NCBI RefSeq assembly: GCF_000695625.1
Contig: NZ_JMQI01000043.1
Span: forward strand, 62,001-126,000
DNA length: 64,000 nt
From: Amycolatopsis rifamycinica
GTDB lineage: Bacteria > Actinomycetota > Actinomycetes > Mycobacteriales > Pseudonocardiaceae
Direction: 5' to 3'
Shown here: piece by piece, positions 10,021 through 18,625 of the stretch
Numbering within the stretch: position 1 is the stretch's first letter
Layout: each line of letters opens with the position of its first letter
Program-made: the position numbers and the translations under genes
The notes under the pieces: generated by a model
The model's input: only the letters and a program-made list of their open reading frames with translations
Databases searched by the model: none
Told to the model about the DNA's origin: nothing

Positions 10021-10902
10021 TTGGATCTGTTCGACTTCGGCAAGACCTGGGAGCTGATCACCGAGCTCGACGGCGTCCGGACGGCGCTGCTGGCGGCGGC
10101 GATCCTCGGGCTGGTGGCCGGCGTGCTGGGCCCGCTGATCGTGATGCGGCGGATGTCGTTCGCGGTGCACGGGACGTCCGAGCTGGCGTTCACCGGCGGC
10201 GCGGCGGCCCTGCTGCTGGGCATCGGCGTCGAGTACGGCGCCCTGATCGGCGCGGTGGTGGCGGCGCTGCTGCTGGGCATCCTGGGTGCCCGCGACGCCG
10301 ACCGCGACTCGGTGATCGGCGTGATCCTGTCCTTCGGGCTGGGGATGGGCGTGCTGTTCCTGTCGTTCTACAAAGGACGGTCCGGGAACAAGTTCGGGAT
10401 CCTGACCGGCCAGATCATCACGATCGACTCGACGAACCTGACGTTGTTCGTGGTGTCGTCGGTGGTGGTGCTGGCGGTGCTCGGGCTGGTGTACCGGCCG
10501 TTGCTGTTCGCTTCGGTGGACCGGAACGTGGCCGTGGCGCGCGGGGTCCCGGTCAAGACCCTGACCGTGGTTTTCGCCCTTTTGGTGGGTGTTTCGACCG
10601 CGCTGAGCGTGAAGGTGGTCGGTTCCCTGCTCGTGGTCGCCTTGATGGTGACGCCCGCCGCGGCCGCCGCCCGCGTGACGGCGTCGCCGTGGAAGGCGAC
10701 GGTGCTGTCGGTGGTCTTCGCCGAGGTGGCGGCGATCGGCGGGATCGTGCTGTCGCTGGCGCCGGGATTGCCGGTGAGCGCGTTCGTGACGGCGATTTCG
10801 TTCCTGATCTACGTGGTGTGCCGGGTGCTCGCGTGGCGGCGCGACCGCCGGACCCGGGTCCGCTCGGTGGACCCGGCCCCCGACCTGGTCGCCGCGGCCT
10901 AA
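10021..10902 (+). CDS. Metal ABC transporter permease, ZnuB type
   Basis: The 293-residue protein is an ABC-3 family permease with about eight or nine hydrophobic segments, beginning with the conserved region GPLIVMRRMSFAVHGTSELAFTGGAAALLLG. It forms the channel for zinc import with the upstream ATPase and binding protein. TTG at 10021 is the only sensible start that leaves the first amphipathic helix intact. Its stop codon overlaps that of the convergent DUF445 gene by 3 bp. Confidence 0.92.
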   Translation: MDLFDFGKTWELITELDGVRTALLAAAILGLVAGVLGPLIVMRRMSFAVHGTSELAFTGGAAALLLGIGVEYGALIGAVVAALLLGILGARDADRDSVIGVILSFGLGMGVLFLSFYKGRSGNKFGILTGQIITIDSTNLTLFVVSSVVVLAVLGLVYRPLLFASVDRNVAVARGVPVKTLTVVFALLVGVSTALSVKVVGSLLVVALMVTPAAAAARVTASPWKATVLSVVFAEVAAIGGIVLSLAPGLPVSAFVTAISFLIYVVCRVLAWRRDRRTRVRSVDPAPDLVAAA

Positions 10903-12107
10903 CCCAGCATCAGCAGGACCTGCAGCTCACCCACGACGAACCCGATCACCCCGCCGACGGCGATGAGCTTCCACTCGTCCTGCCGGAACGCCGGCCGCAG
11001 CAGTCCCTCGAACTCCAGCGGGGTCAGCGCCAGCATCCGCTGCTCGATCACCTTCGCGACGTCCATCGCCTCGGTGAGGTAGCCCTCGGCGTACCGGGCC
11101 GTGTCCGGCAGCTGTTCGAGGGCCTTGCGGGCCGCCGCGTGCTTCATCTCGCGCAGACGTGTGCCGCCGACCGTCCAAGCCAGGGGCATCTGCTGGTCGA
11201 CCGCTTCCGAAACGAGGTGCTCGACCAGGGCCGCCAGCCGGTCCGCGCGAGGGCCGCGCAGGACCGCGTCGAGGAGGTTCTGGACCGTCAGGACCTCGTT
11301 CGCGATCAGCTCGCCGTACTGGCGCGCCACCTCCGCCCGGCGGCGCTGGAACTTGCCCTGGAGGATCACCCGGCCCACGCGCACCGGCTCGCGCGGGACG
11401 AAGATGAGCTTGATCGCCAGCCAGTCGGTGAACAGCCCGATCACGCCGCCGAAGATCGGCAGCACCCACGGCTCGCGGGTGACCGCCCACACGATCGTCT
11501 GGACGAGCCCCAGCCCGAACCCGAAGTAGATGCCCATCCGCGCGATGAACGCCATCTCGGGCCGGGACGTCTCGCGGATCAGCCGGACGAGGAGCGCGCG
11601 ATCCCGGGTCAGCCGCTGGACCGTCATGTGCTGGACGTCGAGCACCTCGTCGAGGTTCTCCCGGACGTCGTCGAGGAACTCCCGCACCAGCCGCGGTGCC
11701 GACGCCTGGACCTGCTTGATCAGCATTTCCTGCGCCAGCGTCGGCAGCACCTCCCACAGCCGCGGGTGGTGCTCGGCCAGTACCTCGCGCGCGATGTGGT
11801 CCACCGCGCGCAGCAGCGGCTGCTCCAGCTCGCTGGTGATGATCACCGGGTCGATCCGCCCGAGCACCTCGCGCAGGTCGAGCAGGTTCGCCGTCAGCAG
11901 CTCGGTCGCGACCGCGGCCATCCGCCCGCCGTGCTTCGGGACGACGCCCTGCCAGCCGAGCAGCGGCGGGATCCCGACGAAGTCCAGCGGCCGGAACATC
12001 ATCTCGATGGCGACGCGCTTGGTGACGTACCCGATCAGCGCGGCGATGAACGGCATCGCCGCGTAGAGCGGCCAGTGCAGGGCGAGGTCGTGCGGGACAG
12101 CGCCCAT
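10899..12107 (-). CDS. DUF445 family membrane protein (copy 1)
   Basis: The 402-residue protein belongs to DUF445 (E. coli YjiN relatives): a hydrophobic segment near the N-terminus (MPFIAALIGYVTKRVAIEMMF), a long helical middle, a second membrane pair around GIYFGFGLGLVQTIVWAV and VLPIFGGVIGLFTDWLAIKLIF, and a C-terminal hydrophobic segment LIAVGGVIGFVVGELQVLL. Function is not known in the family. ATG at 12107 is preferred over an upstream GTG because AGGGAGG lies nine bases before it. It is followed upstream by a clear paralogue, making a tandem duplication. Confidence 0.85.
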   Translation of the reverse strand: MGAVPHDLALHWPLYAAMPFIAALIGYVTKRVAIEMMFRPLDFVGIPPLLGWQGVVPKHGGRMAAVATELLTANLLDLREVLGRIDPVIITSELEQPLLRAVDHIAREVLAEHHPRLWEVLPTLAQEMLIKQVQASAPRLVREFLDDVRENLDEVLDVQHMTVQRLTRDRALLVRLIRETSRPEMAFIARMGIYFGFGLGLVQTIVWAVTREPWVLPIFGGVIGLFTDWLAIKLIFVPREPVRVGRVILQGKFQRRRAEVARQYGELIANEVLTVQNLLDAVLRGPRADRLAALVEHLVSEAVDQQMPLAWTVGGTRLREMKHAAARKALEQLPDTARYAEGYLTEAMDVAKVIEQRMLALTPLEFEGLLRPAFRQDEWKLIAVGGVIGFVVGELQVLLMLG

Positions 12108-12147
12108 GCCGACCTCCCTCACCGTGCCGAGATCGAAACCGTACCGG

Positions 12148-13365
12148 CTACCCGAGCAGAGCCAGCACCTGCAACTCGCCGACGAGCCCGCCGATCACCG
12201 CGCCGACGGCGATGAGCTTCCACTCGTCCTGCCGGAACGCCGGCCGCAGCAGCTGCTCGAACTCGAGCGCGCTCAGCTTCTTCATCCGGTCGACGATCGT
12301 GTTGCGCACGTCGAGCGCGTTGGTCGCGTAGTCCTCGGCGTGCCGGATCGTCTCCGGGACGCGTTCCGCGGCCTTCGCCGCCGCCGTCTGCTTCATCTCC
12401 TGGAACCGCTTCGTGCCGACGGCCATCGCGACGAACGGCTTGACGACGCTGGCCTGCGCGTCGATCGTCTTCTGCACCTCGCGGGTGATCATCGCGAACA
12501 GCCGGTCGGACTTCGGGCCGCGCAGCACCGCTTCCAGCAGGTTCGGGATGGTGATGATCTCGCGCGCGATCATGTCGCCGTAGTCGGCGGCCACCTGGTC
12601 GCGGCGCTTCTGGAAGACGCCCTGCCAGGTGTAGCCGCCGAAGAACCGGTTCGGCTCGCGCGGCAGGAAGATCATCTTGAGCGCCAGCCAGTCGGTGAGC
12701 CAGCCGATGCCGAGGCCGAACAGCGGCAGCACGACCGGCGACTTCGTCAGGGCCCACACGACGAGCTGGACGCAGCCGAGGCCGAACCCGAACGCGATGC
12801 CCGAGCGGGCGATGAACCGCATCTCGGGCCGCGAGATGTCCCGGATCAGCCGGTTCAGCAGCGCCTTGTCGCGGACCAGGTTCGTCACGACCATGTGCTT
12901 GAGGTCGAGGACGTCCTCGATGTTGCCGGCGATCTCCCGCATGATCTTGGTGATCGCCTTCGGCGCCTCGGCCTGGACGCGCTTGAGCAGCAGCTGCTGC
13001 GCGCTGCTGGGCAGCACTTCCCACAGCCGCGGCTGGTAGGTCTCCATCACCTCGCGGGTGACGTCTTCGACGACCCGCAGCAGCGGCTGCTCGATCTCCT
13101 TCGCCACCTCCGCCGGGTCGAGCCGGGCGAAGATCTCCTTCGGGTCGACGAGGTTGGCCGTCAGCATCTCGGTGGCGGTGGCCGCCATCCGCTCGGCGTT
13201 CGCCGGCAGCACGCCCTGCCAGCCGAAGGGTTTCACACCGACGAACTCCAGCGGCCGGAACATCATCTCGATGGCGACCCGCTTGGTGACGTACCCGATC
13301 AGGGCCGCGATGACCGGCATGGTGACGTACACCTGCCAATGCGTGCCGAAGTCCACGCCGGGCAC
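12148..13365 (-). CDS. DUF445 family membrane protein (copy 2, tandem paralogue)
   Basis: The 405-residue protein is colinear with the downstream copy over its whole length, sharing ALIGYVTKRVAIEMMFRPL, ISRPEM-type and FRQDEWKLIAVG segments, so the pair arose by duplication. The middle, presumably cytoplasmic, part diverges most, which suggests functional separation rather than simple dosage. It starts with GTG at 13365 and runs into copy 1 after 40 nt, so one transcript is likely. The role is unknown. Confidence 0.85.
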   Translation of the reverse strand: MPGVDFGTHWQVYVTMPVIAALIGYVTKRVAIEMMFRPLEFVGVKPFGWQGVLPANAERMAATATEMLTANLVDPKEIFARLDPAEVAKEIEQPLLRVVEDVTREVMETYQPRLWEVLPSSAQQLLLKRVQAEAPKAITKIMREIAGNIEDVLDLKHMVVTNLVRDKALLNRLIRDISRPEMRFIARSGIAFGFGLGCVQLVVWALTKSPVVLPLFGLGIGWLTDWLALKMIFLPREPNRFFGGYTWQGVFQKRRDQVAADYGDMIAREIITIPNLLEAVLRGPKSDRLFAMITREVQKTIDAQASVVKPFVAMAVGTKRFQEMKQTAAAKAAERVPETIRHAEDYATNALDVRNTIVDRMKKLSALEFEQLLRPAFRQDEWKLIAVGAVIGGLVGELQVLALLG

Positions 13366-13483
13366 GTTAGCCGCTCGCGATCCGACCAGCCGGGAATGCC
13401 ATGCGTCACGGCCGGTTACCGAAATAGTGATGCATCCGTTTGGCGGTACGTCTCCACGGACCCTTGCTCATTAAGGTGGCCCG

Positions 13484-14401
13484 ATGGCCGCGCCTGAGAA
13501 GCCCCAGTCCGCCCCGAAGACCGCCCAGTTCGCCGTGGGTGTCCGCGGCTACAACCAGCGTCAGGTCGACGAGCGTCTCGCCGAGCTGACCAAGGAGATC
13601 CGGGAGGCGTCCCGCAGCCGCGACGAAGCCGTCGCGACGTCCTCGGACCTCTCGAAGGCCCTCGCGTACGCGCAGAAGGAGCTGGCCGAGACGAAGGCCG
13701 CGCTCGCGCGGATGAGTTCGAGCCCGTCCGGCGCCGGCGCGATGGCCGAGCGCGTCCGGATGATGATGCAGCTCGCCGAGGAGGAGATCGCGGACCTGCG
13801 ATCGGCCGCCGAAGCCGACGCGGCGTCGACCCGCGACCAGGCCGACAAGTACGCGCACGAGACCCGCCGCACGGCCGACAAGCTGGCGAAGGACGCGGAG
13901 GAGGAGCGCGCCCGCCTGCTGTCGGCGGCGAAGGCGGAGATCGAGAAGCTGAACGCGGCGGCGGGCGCGAAGAGGGTCGAGCAGGCGGCGGCGGCCGAGC
14001 GGGCCCGCAAGGAAGCGGACGCGGCGGCCGAGGCAGCGGCGGCGGCCCTGCGCGAAGAGGCGGACCGCAAGGTGGCGGACGAGCTGGCCGCGCGCAAGAA
14101 GGCCTTCGAGGAGGAGTTCGCCCGCAAGAAGCAGGAGACGGAGGCGGCCCTGGCCGCGGCGCAGGCCCAGCAGGCGACGGCGGACCAGAACCGGAAGCTG
14201 GCACTGGACCTGCGCGCGAAGGTGGCGGAGCGGATCGCCGCGACGGACGTGGCGGTGAAGGAAGCCATGCGGCTGCTGGCGCCGGTGGATGAGGCCGCTC
14301 CGGCGAATGGGGACCGGAAGCCTTCTCCTGCTCCTGTCTCTGCTCCGAAGTCTGCCGCGGCTTCTGCTGCTCCGGCGGCTCCTGCTCCGGCGAAGGCGTA
14401 G
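13484..14401 (+). CDS. DivIVA-like coiled-coil protein
   Basis: The 305-residue protein starts with a short DivIVA-type motif (FAVGVRGYNQRQVDERLAEL, residues about 16-35), the membrane-binding signature of DivIVA/Wag31 relatives. It continues as a highly charged Ala/Glu/Lys/Arg coiled coil (residues about 40-260) with a low-complexity Pro/Ala tail. Proteins of this kind in actinomycetes scaffold polar growth or cell division. It differs from true Wag31 in its long continuous coil and the Pro-Ala tail. The ATG at 13484 is clear. It stands alone, divergent from the DUF445 pair. Confidence 0.75.
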   Translation: MAAPEKPQSAPKTAQFAVGVRGYNQRQVDERLAELTKEIREASRSRDEAVATSSDLSKALAYAQKELAETKAALARMSSSPSGAGAMAERVRMMMQLAEEEIADLRSAAEADAASTRDQADKYAHETRRTADKLAKDAEEERARLLSAAKAEIEKLNAAAGAKRVEQAAAAERARKEADAAAEAAAAALREEADRKVADELAARKKAFEEEFARKKQETEAALAAAQAQQATADQNRKLALDLRAKVAERIAATDVAVKEAMRLLAPVDEAAPANGDRKPSPAPVSAPKSAAASAAPAAPAPAKA

Positions 14402-14429
14402 TTATCCACATCGGCTTGGGTTGTCCACA
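14402..14429 (+). other. Pair of DnaA-box-like nonamers
   Basis: TTATCCACA (14402-14410) is a perfect match to the bacterial DnaA-box consensus and TTGTCCACA (14421-14429) to the actinobacterial form. Both lie on the same strand, 19 bp apart, immediately after the coiled-coil gene stop. There is no dnaA or dnaN nearby, so this is not oriC as such. It could be a DnaA-binding or titration site, or a chance or relic feature of the mobile-element debris that follows. Confidence 0.5.
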
Positions 14430-14480
14430 GATTTGGGTTGTGGGCGTTTTTGCAGGCCAGGGCCGGTAGACTGGACTTGG

Positions 14481-14532
14481 GACGCCCCCCGGGACGGGTG
14501 GGGGCGTGTCTGGGCCAGGGTGGTGGGCATGA
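14481..14532 (+). repeat. 52-bp structured direct repeat, copy 1
   Basis: This copy is 49/52 identical to 14710-14761, 229 bp downstream. Its left half can form a hairpin, with ACGCCCCC pairing with GGGGGCGT around a short loop, and it ends in GTGGTGGGCATGA. In this copy the ATG leads into an IS110-like transposase relic rather than a gene. Confidence 0.85.
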
Positions 14533-14570
14533 CTGGCGCCCCCAGTCGAGTGCATGATCCGGGTCGCCAA

Positions 14571-14674
14571 CTGCGCCTCCTCCGGCACGTGGCCGCCTAC
14601 GTCGGCATCGCCCCCGTCCCCCGCAGCTCCGGCACCAGCATCGAAGGCGAACACTCCGCAAGGACCGGCAACCG
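14571..14674 (+). pseudogene. IS110-family transposase relic
   Basis: One frame here translates to a fragment containing HVAAYVGIAPVPRSSGTSI followed by EGEHSARTGN. This closely resembles the conserved C-terminal (Transposase_20) segment of IS110/IS116/IS902 transposases. Nothing upstream or downstream continues the domain and no inverted ends are visible, so it is a decayed remnant of about 35 codons. It lies between the two copies of the 52-bp direct repeat, which points to an old insertion or recombination event. The rest of the 357-bp gap between the coiled-coil and aldolase genes holds only the repeats and DnaA-like boxes. Identification is from motif memory alone. Confidence 0.6.
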
Positions 14675-14709
14675 CCACCGGCCCCCGCCGCGGCTTGACA
14701 ACCACAAGG

Positions 14710-14761
14710 GACACCCCCGGGGACGGGTGGGGGCGTGTCTGGGCCAGAGTGGTGGGCATGA
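14710..14761 (+). repeat. 52-bp structured direct repeat, copy 2 (leader of the aldolase gene)
   Basis: Second copy of the repeat at 14481. It folds with GACAC pairing to GTGTC and CCCCC to GGGGG around a one-base bulge, and its last four bases ATGA contain the aldolase start codon. The hairpin therefore sits about 20 nt upstream of the start and could influence translation. Confidence 0.8.
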
Positions 14762-15408
14762 TCCTCGAGACCGAGCGGGCCGCCGTGTGTGCCTATGCGC
14801 GCCGGATGGTCGGTGACGGCCTGGTCGTCGGCACCTCCGGCAACGTCTCCATGCGGGCCGGTGACCTCGTCGCCGTCACGCCCACCGGGGTGGCCTACTC
14901 GAGCCTCACCCCCGCCGACATCCCGATCGTCGATCTCGGGGGGCAGGTCGTCGACGGCTCGCTCAAGCCGACCAGCGAACTACCGGTGCACCTGTCCGTG
15001 TACTGGGACGCTAGTGACCGGGACGGGGAGCCCGTGACCGCCGTCGTGCACACGCACTCGCCGCACGCCACCGCCGTCTCGACGCTCGTGCGGGAAGTGC
15101 CGCCGATCCACTACATCGTCGCCACCATCGGGCCCTCGGTGCGCGTCGCGCGCTACGCCACCTACGGCACGCCGGAGCTCGCGGCCGCCGTGCTGGAGGC
15201 CCTCGAGGGGCGCCGTGGCTGCCTGATGGCCAACCACGGCACCCTCACCTACGGCGACGGCCTCGAGGCCGCCTACCACCGCGCCCAGCAGCTCGAATGG
15301 GCCTGCCGCGTGTGGCTGCTCGCGCAGAGCGCCGGCCGGCCCAGCCTGCTGCCGCCGCCCGAAGTGGCCAACGTCGTCGAACGGCTTCGCGGCTACGGGC
15401 AGGGTTAG
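14758..15408 (+). CDS. Class II aldolase/adducin family protein (fuculose-phosphate-aldolase-like)
   Basis: The 216-residue protein shows the family pattern: GTSGNVSMR near the N-terminus, TSELPVHLSVYW with the catalytic-type Glu, the zinc-binding HTHSPHA and a third His in ANHGTLTYG. It probably cleaves or epimerises a phosphorylated sugar such as L-fuculose 1-phosphate or ribulose 5-phosphate. ATG at 14758 was chosen because it lies at the end of the repeated leader and directly precedes the conserved domain; the longer open frame upstream encodes only low-complexity sequence and the transposase debris. Its 3' end overlaps that of the convergent HD gene by 4 bp. Confidence 0.88.
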   Translation: MILETERAAVCAYARRMVGDGLVVGTSGNVSMRAGDLVAVTPTGVAYSSLTPADIPIVDLGGQVVDGSLKPTSELPVHLSVYWDASDRDGEPVTAVVHTHSPHATAVSTLVREVPPIHYIVATIGPSVRVARYATYGTPELAAAVLEALEGRRGCLMANHGTLTYGDGLEAAYHRAQQLEWACRVWLLAQSAGRPSLLPPPEVANVVERLRGYGQG

Positions 15409-16058
15409 GAAGCGACCGCCTCCAGCAGTTCGACCACCGTCGGGTCGTCGACCGCCTCCTTGATGCACTGCCACAGCTGGAGGTTCGCCGTCGCCCAGCG
15501 CGAATACGTGGCCGCCGCCTCCGGGTTGTAGAAGTAGTAGCCCTCGTCGTGGACGTCGCACTGCTCGCCGACGATCTTGTGGGCCAGCTCGCGCAGGCTC
15601 AGGCCGTTCTCGCGCAGGTACCGGTGCGCCAGCACCACCGGCGTCACCGGCAACGCCTTGAACAACGTGTCCGCGTCGCTCAGTGCCTGCGCCTCCAGGG
15701 AAATGTCCCGGCCGCGGGTGGCCATTTCCGCTTCGTCGACGATCTCGTCGATCCACCGCGCGATCCGCGGTGGGACGCCGCATCCGGCGAGGATTTCCAG
15801 CCGCAGGCTCCGGCCCGCCGCGGCGGCTGAGTTCCGGAGCACCAGGTAGTTGACGTCGTGCACCAGCGCGGCCACCTCCACCACCGCGACGTCGGCCCCG
15901 TTGTGGCGGGCGAATGCGGCCGCCTTCGCGCGGACGAAACTCACGTGGTGCCAGCCGTGGAACTGCAGCCGATCGGCGTACTGCCGGCAGAGCCGGTGGA
16001 CCCTTTCTTCGACGGCGTCGACGATTACGTGGTCGATCGTGCTTTCCTGCGTGCGCAT
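15405..16058 (-). CDS. HD-domain phosphohydrolase-like protein
   Basis: The 217-residue protein contains an HD domain: His in FHGWHHV, the HD doublet in AALVHDVNYL and a late Asp in LSDADTLFKAL. These are the metal ligands of the HD superfamily, so a nucleotide or phosphoester hydrolase activity is likely. Substrate is not predictable. The ATG at 16058 is preceded by GGGAGAGG. It stands alone. Confidence 0.85.
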   Translation of the reverse strand: MRTQESTIDHVIVDAVEERVHRLCRQYADRLQFHGWHHVSFVRAKAAAFARHNGADVAVVEVAALVHDVNYLVLRNSAAAAGRSLRLEILAGCGVPPRIARWIDEIVDEAEMATRGRDISLEAQALSDADTLFKALPVTPVVLAHRYLRENGLSLRELAHKIVGEQCDVHDEGYYFYNPEAAATYSRWATANLQLWQCIKEAVDDPTVVELLEAVAS

Positions 16059-16132
16059 ACACCTCTCCCATCCCGGCCGTGGTATTTCAGACGGGTGGAG
16101 TAATGGTAAGCGCCGCTGACGCCGGTGTGTAG

Positions 16133-16771
16133 CTAGATGCGGTCGGCCAATTCCCCCAATCGGACCTCTACCGGAACGTGACGATGACCGATTCCGCTGG
16201 CCGGGTCGAAAGACAGGCTGAAACTGCTCACCGGGCGTGATTTCACGAGGAAAGTCATCGTTCCGTCGGCCGCTTCGGGGATCCGGTGGAATTCGTCGGC
16301 CAGCATGGTGGCGCAGGCTCCCGCTTCGCACCGCGTCCGGCGGCGCAACCGCGCGGACGCGATCAGCCCGGTGCCGGCGTCGATCGTCGTTTCGTATCTT
16401 TCGTGCAGGTAGTCACCACGGAGGATGGTGGTGCAGAAGTGGTACCTGTGGTTGTGCACGGAATCCGCGTACCCCTCCCGCCAGTCCTGCTGCGCCTTGT
16501 ATTCGTGCAGCCAGAAGGAAAACGGGTCGGACGGCGAATCGAGCAGGCACCAGGCGAAGTGCGTGGTCGTTTCCCGCGACGAGCGCAGGACCTTGGCGGC
16601 CTGCGCGGCGGACAGCGCGCGGAGCTGCGTGCGCAGCTCCTCCCGCAGCCCGGGCTGGGCGGCCCACGGCCGGAACCAGCCGTCGACCGCGCGCCAGTCC
16701 GCGGCGAGCGGGAACCCGGCCGTGCGCAGGCGCGTGGCCAGTTCGGAAAGGGGGGACAGGCGGGTGAGCAA
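16133..16771 (-). CDS. Cupin-like protein of unknown function
   Basis: The 212-residue protein is not one I can name. Its C-terminal half has a cupin-like metal site: VHNHRYHF, then LHERYE about 12 residues later and DEFHRI further on, reminiscent of cysteine-dioxygenase-type cupins. The N-terminal half is helical. TTG at 16771 is the likely start: AGGGAG lies six bases upstream and the stop of the preceding membrane-protein gene is only 2 nt away, so translation is coupled. The two genes form a private pair with no recognisable partner. Confidence 0.65.
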   Translation of the reverse strand: MLTRLSPLSELATRLRTAGFPLAADWRAVDGWFRPWAAQPGLREELRTQLRALSAAQAAKVLRSSRETTTHFAWCLLDSPSDPFSFWLHEYKAQQDWREGYADSVHNHRYHFCTTILRGDYLHERYETTIDAGTGLIASARLRRRTRCEAGACATMLADEFHRIPEAADGTMTFLVKSRPVSSFSLSFDPASGIGHRHVPVEVRLGELADRI

Positions 16772-16773
16772 GG

Positions 16774-17778
16774 TCAGCTCCCTAGCTCGGCGACTGCGGA
16801 GAACTCCGCGCGGAAGGTGTGGAACTTGGCCTCCAGTTCGCGGAACTGCTCCTCGGACAACGGGGATCCGGTGATCTTCTCGAACAGCGCCAGGAAATCC
16901 GTCCGCGTCGTCGCGGACGTGATGCGGAAGTGGCGGCCGGTCCGGGACTGCGAGACGCGCACGAACTCGGCGCGTTCCATGTTGTAGAGGAAGGAACCTT
17001 CGGTGAACCGCAGGGACCGCGGGTACAGCTTCGTCGCGCCGCGGACGTCGCTGTAGAGCGACACCCACACGCTGTCGTCGAACATCTCGAGCCGGTCCAG
17101 CGGCGGGTCGGCGACCACGGTGATGTCGACCGACGCGCAGCGGCTGCGCGCCAGGAAGAGGCCGACGAGGCCGATCCGGATCTCTTCGTCGAGCCGGGTC
17201 TGGATCTGTTCGTAGTCGACGTCGGCCGCCTCGCGGCGCAGCAGGTACCGCGCGCGCCCGCTGATGGAACTGGCGTCGCGCGGATCGGCGATGACCGCGC
17301 GCAGTTCCCGTTCGGTGCGGGAAAGCAGCAGGCGGGCCGCCGCGTGCCGGCCGGAGAAGCCGCGGAAGAAGTACTGCCGGGTCGCGTCGAGGTCGGCCAT
17401 CAGCGCGCGGTTGAACGCGGGGTCGGGATCGGTCGTCGCCTCGAACACGTCGGTGGGGAAGAACTCCTTGTTCAGCGCGCGGTATTCGGCGCTCAGGTCC
17501 TCCAGCGCGCGCCGGCTCTCCTCGATCACCGGTGTCACGAGCGCCTTCTGCGACGCGCTGGCGGTGATCAGTGTCTGGCCGAACCCGACGATCGCGGAGA
17601 TCAGGGTGCCGGTGCCCAGCGACGTCACCAGGTTCTTCCCGGTGCCGTTGTCCATCAGGCCGGCGATCCACAGGCTCAGGCCGGCGACCACGACGAGCAC
17701 CGTGAGGAGCAGGGTCGTCCTGGTCCAGAAGATCTCTTGCAGTGGGGTACGGCGGAGGCGTCCGCCAGCCGCGGCCAC
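16774..17778 (-). CDS. Two-helix membrane-anchored protein of unknown function
   Basis: The 334-residue protein has two hydrophobic segments near the N-terminus (about residues 17-40, LLLTVLVVVAGLSLWIAGLM; and about 48-66, LVTSLGTGTLISAIVGFG). A long soluble domain follows with several charged helices and a C-terminal beta-rich part. I do not recognise the soluble domain. GTG at 17778 was chosen because GGGAGG lies eight bases upstream; an earlier GTG overlaps the ribosome site. It is coupled to the cupin-like gene that follows. A membrane anchor plus sensor-like domain plus a coupled cytosolic partner would fit a signalling or defence role, but that is only a guess. Confidence 0.65.
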   Translation of the reverse strand: MAAAGGRLRRTPLQEIFWTRTTLLLTVLVVVAGLSLWIAGLMDNGTGKNLVTSLGTGTLISAIVGFGQTLITASASQKALVTPVIEESRRALEDLSAEYRALNKEFFPTDVFEATTDPDPAFNRALMADLDATRQYFFRGFSGRHAAARLLLSRTERELRAVIADPRDASSISGRARYLLRREAADVDYEQIQTRLDEEIRIGLVGLFLARSRCASVDITVVADPPLDRLEMFDDSVWVSLYSDVRGATKLYPRSLRFTEGSFLYNMERAEFVRVSQSRTGRHFRITSATTRTDFLALFEKITGSPLSEEQFRELEAKFHTFRAEFSAVAELGS

Positions 17779-17941
17779 GTGCTTCACCTCCCTCGAGCCA
17801 CCCGAACGGACGTATGCGTAAAGTGTCTGTTCGAGCGCGGGGAGTCACTTTACGCGCCTCGCGGGGTGTGCGAAATAAGAAGTTCGGGGGACAAGACTGA
17901 CGGACAGACGTCACTCTCGGCAATAATTCACCGAGTGGACC

Positions 17942-17966
17942 GGTTTTCCGAAAACGCGGGAAAACC
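17942..17966 (-). terminator. Hairpin after the transglutaminase gene
   Basis: GGTTTTCC (17942-17949) and GGAAAACC (17959-17966) form an 8-bp stem with a 9-nt loop directly downstream of the transglutaminase stop. No strong T-tract follows on the minus strand, so termination is plausible but not certain. Confidence 0.45.
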
Positions 17967-17970
17967 ATGA

Positions 17971-18552
17971 TCAAAGCGTGCGCGGCAGCCCCTTTTCGTA
18001 CCAGCCGGGGCCGGGTTGGGCGGTCATCAGGAAATCCACGACGACCGGTGCGGGCGCCGGGTGGATCTCCGGGTGATCGCGCTCGCCGCGGGCCGGGTCG
18101 ACCGGCCAGGCCAGTTTCTCCACGTCGAGCGAAAACTCCCCGCCGGCGCCCGTGCGGTTGCCGCGGGCGTCGAGCCTGGACCAGTTGCCGTGCAGGTACA
18201 CGGCATTCAGCCCGTGCAGCGCGGAGAGCTCCTGGTAGCAGAAGCCGGCCGGGATCCCTTGTGCGCGCAGCAAAGCAGCCAGCAGGTGCGCCTTCGCGTG
18301 GCAGATGCCGACGCGTTCGCGCAGGACGTCCGACGCCCGCCAGGTGACCCGCGGGTCGGCGGCGTCCATGACGTGTTCGACCTCGTCCCGGACGAAGAGG
18401 AAGGCGGTTTTCGCGGCTTCGACCGGATCGCCGTCGCCGGGGCGCAGCGCGTCGGCCAGCGCGCGGATCGCCGGGTGCCCGTGATCGACGACGGTGTCGG
18501 CGGCGAGGTAGTCGCTCAGCCGATCGGACGTGGGCGTTGGCGCGGGGTTCAT
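17971..18552 (-). CDS. Transglutaminase-like cysteine protease-fold protein
   Basis: The 193-residue protein matches the short transglutaminase-like family: Cys in GICHAKAHLLAALLRAQGIP, His in YLHGNW and Asp in RLDARGN form the catalytic triad in the expected order and spacing. Such proteins act as peptidases or amidases in the cytosol; the substrate is unknown. ATG at 18552 leaves a compact N-terminus. It lies upstream of the two-gene membrane/cupin unit, separated by about 190 nt with a hairpin, so it is probably a separate transcript. Confidence 0.82.
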   Translation of the reverse strand: MNPAPTPTSDRLSDYLAADTVVDHGHPAIRALADALRPGDGDPVEAAKTAFLFVRDEVEHVMDAADPRVTWRASDVLRERVGICHAKAHLLAALLRAQGIPAGFCYQELSALHGLNAVYLHGNWSRLDARGNRTGAGGEFSLDVEKLAWPVDPARGERDHPEIHPAPAPVVVDFLMTAQPGPGWYEKGLPRTL

Positions 18553-18625
18553 CCGCGCATCCTGACAGGTGCGGCCATTCGGGCGAGACCCGTTTTCGCG
18601 GGTGGCCACGCTTTGTGGTCGGCGA

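Noticed and set aside
14402..14429. Chromosomal replication origin
   Set aside because: Only two DnaA-like boxes and no dnaA or dnaN gene nearby.
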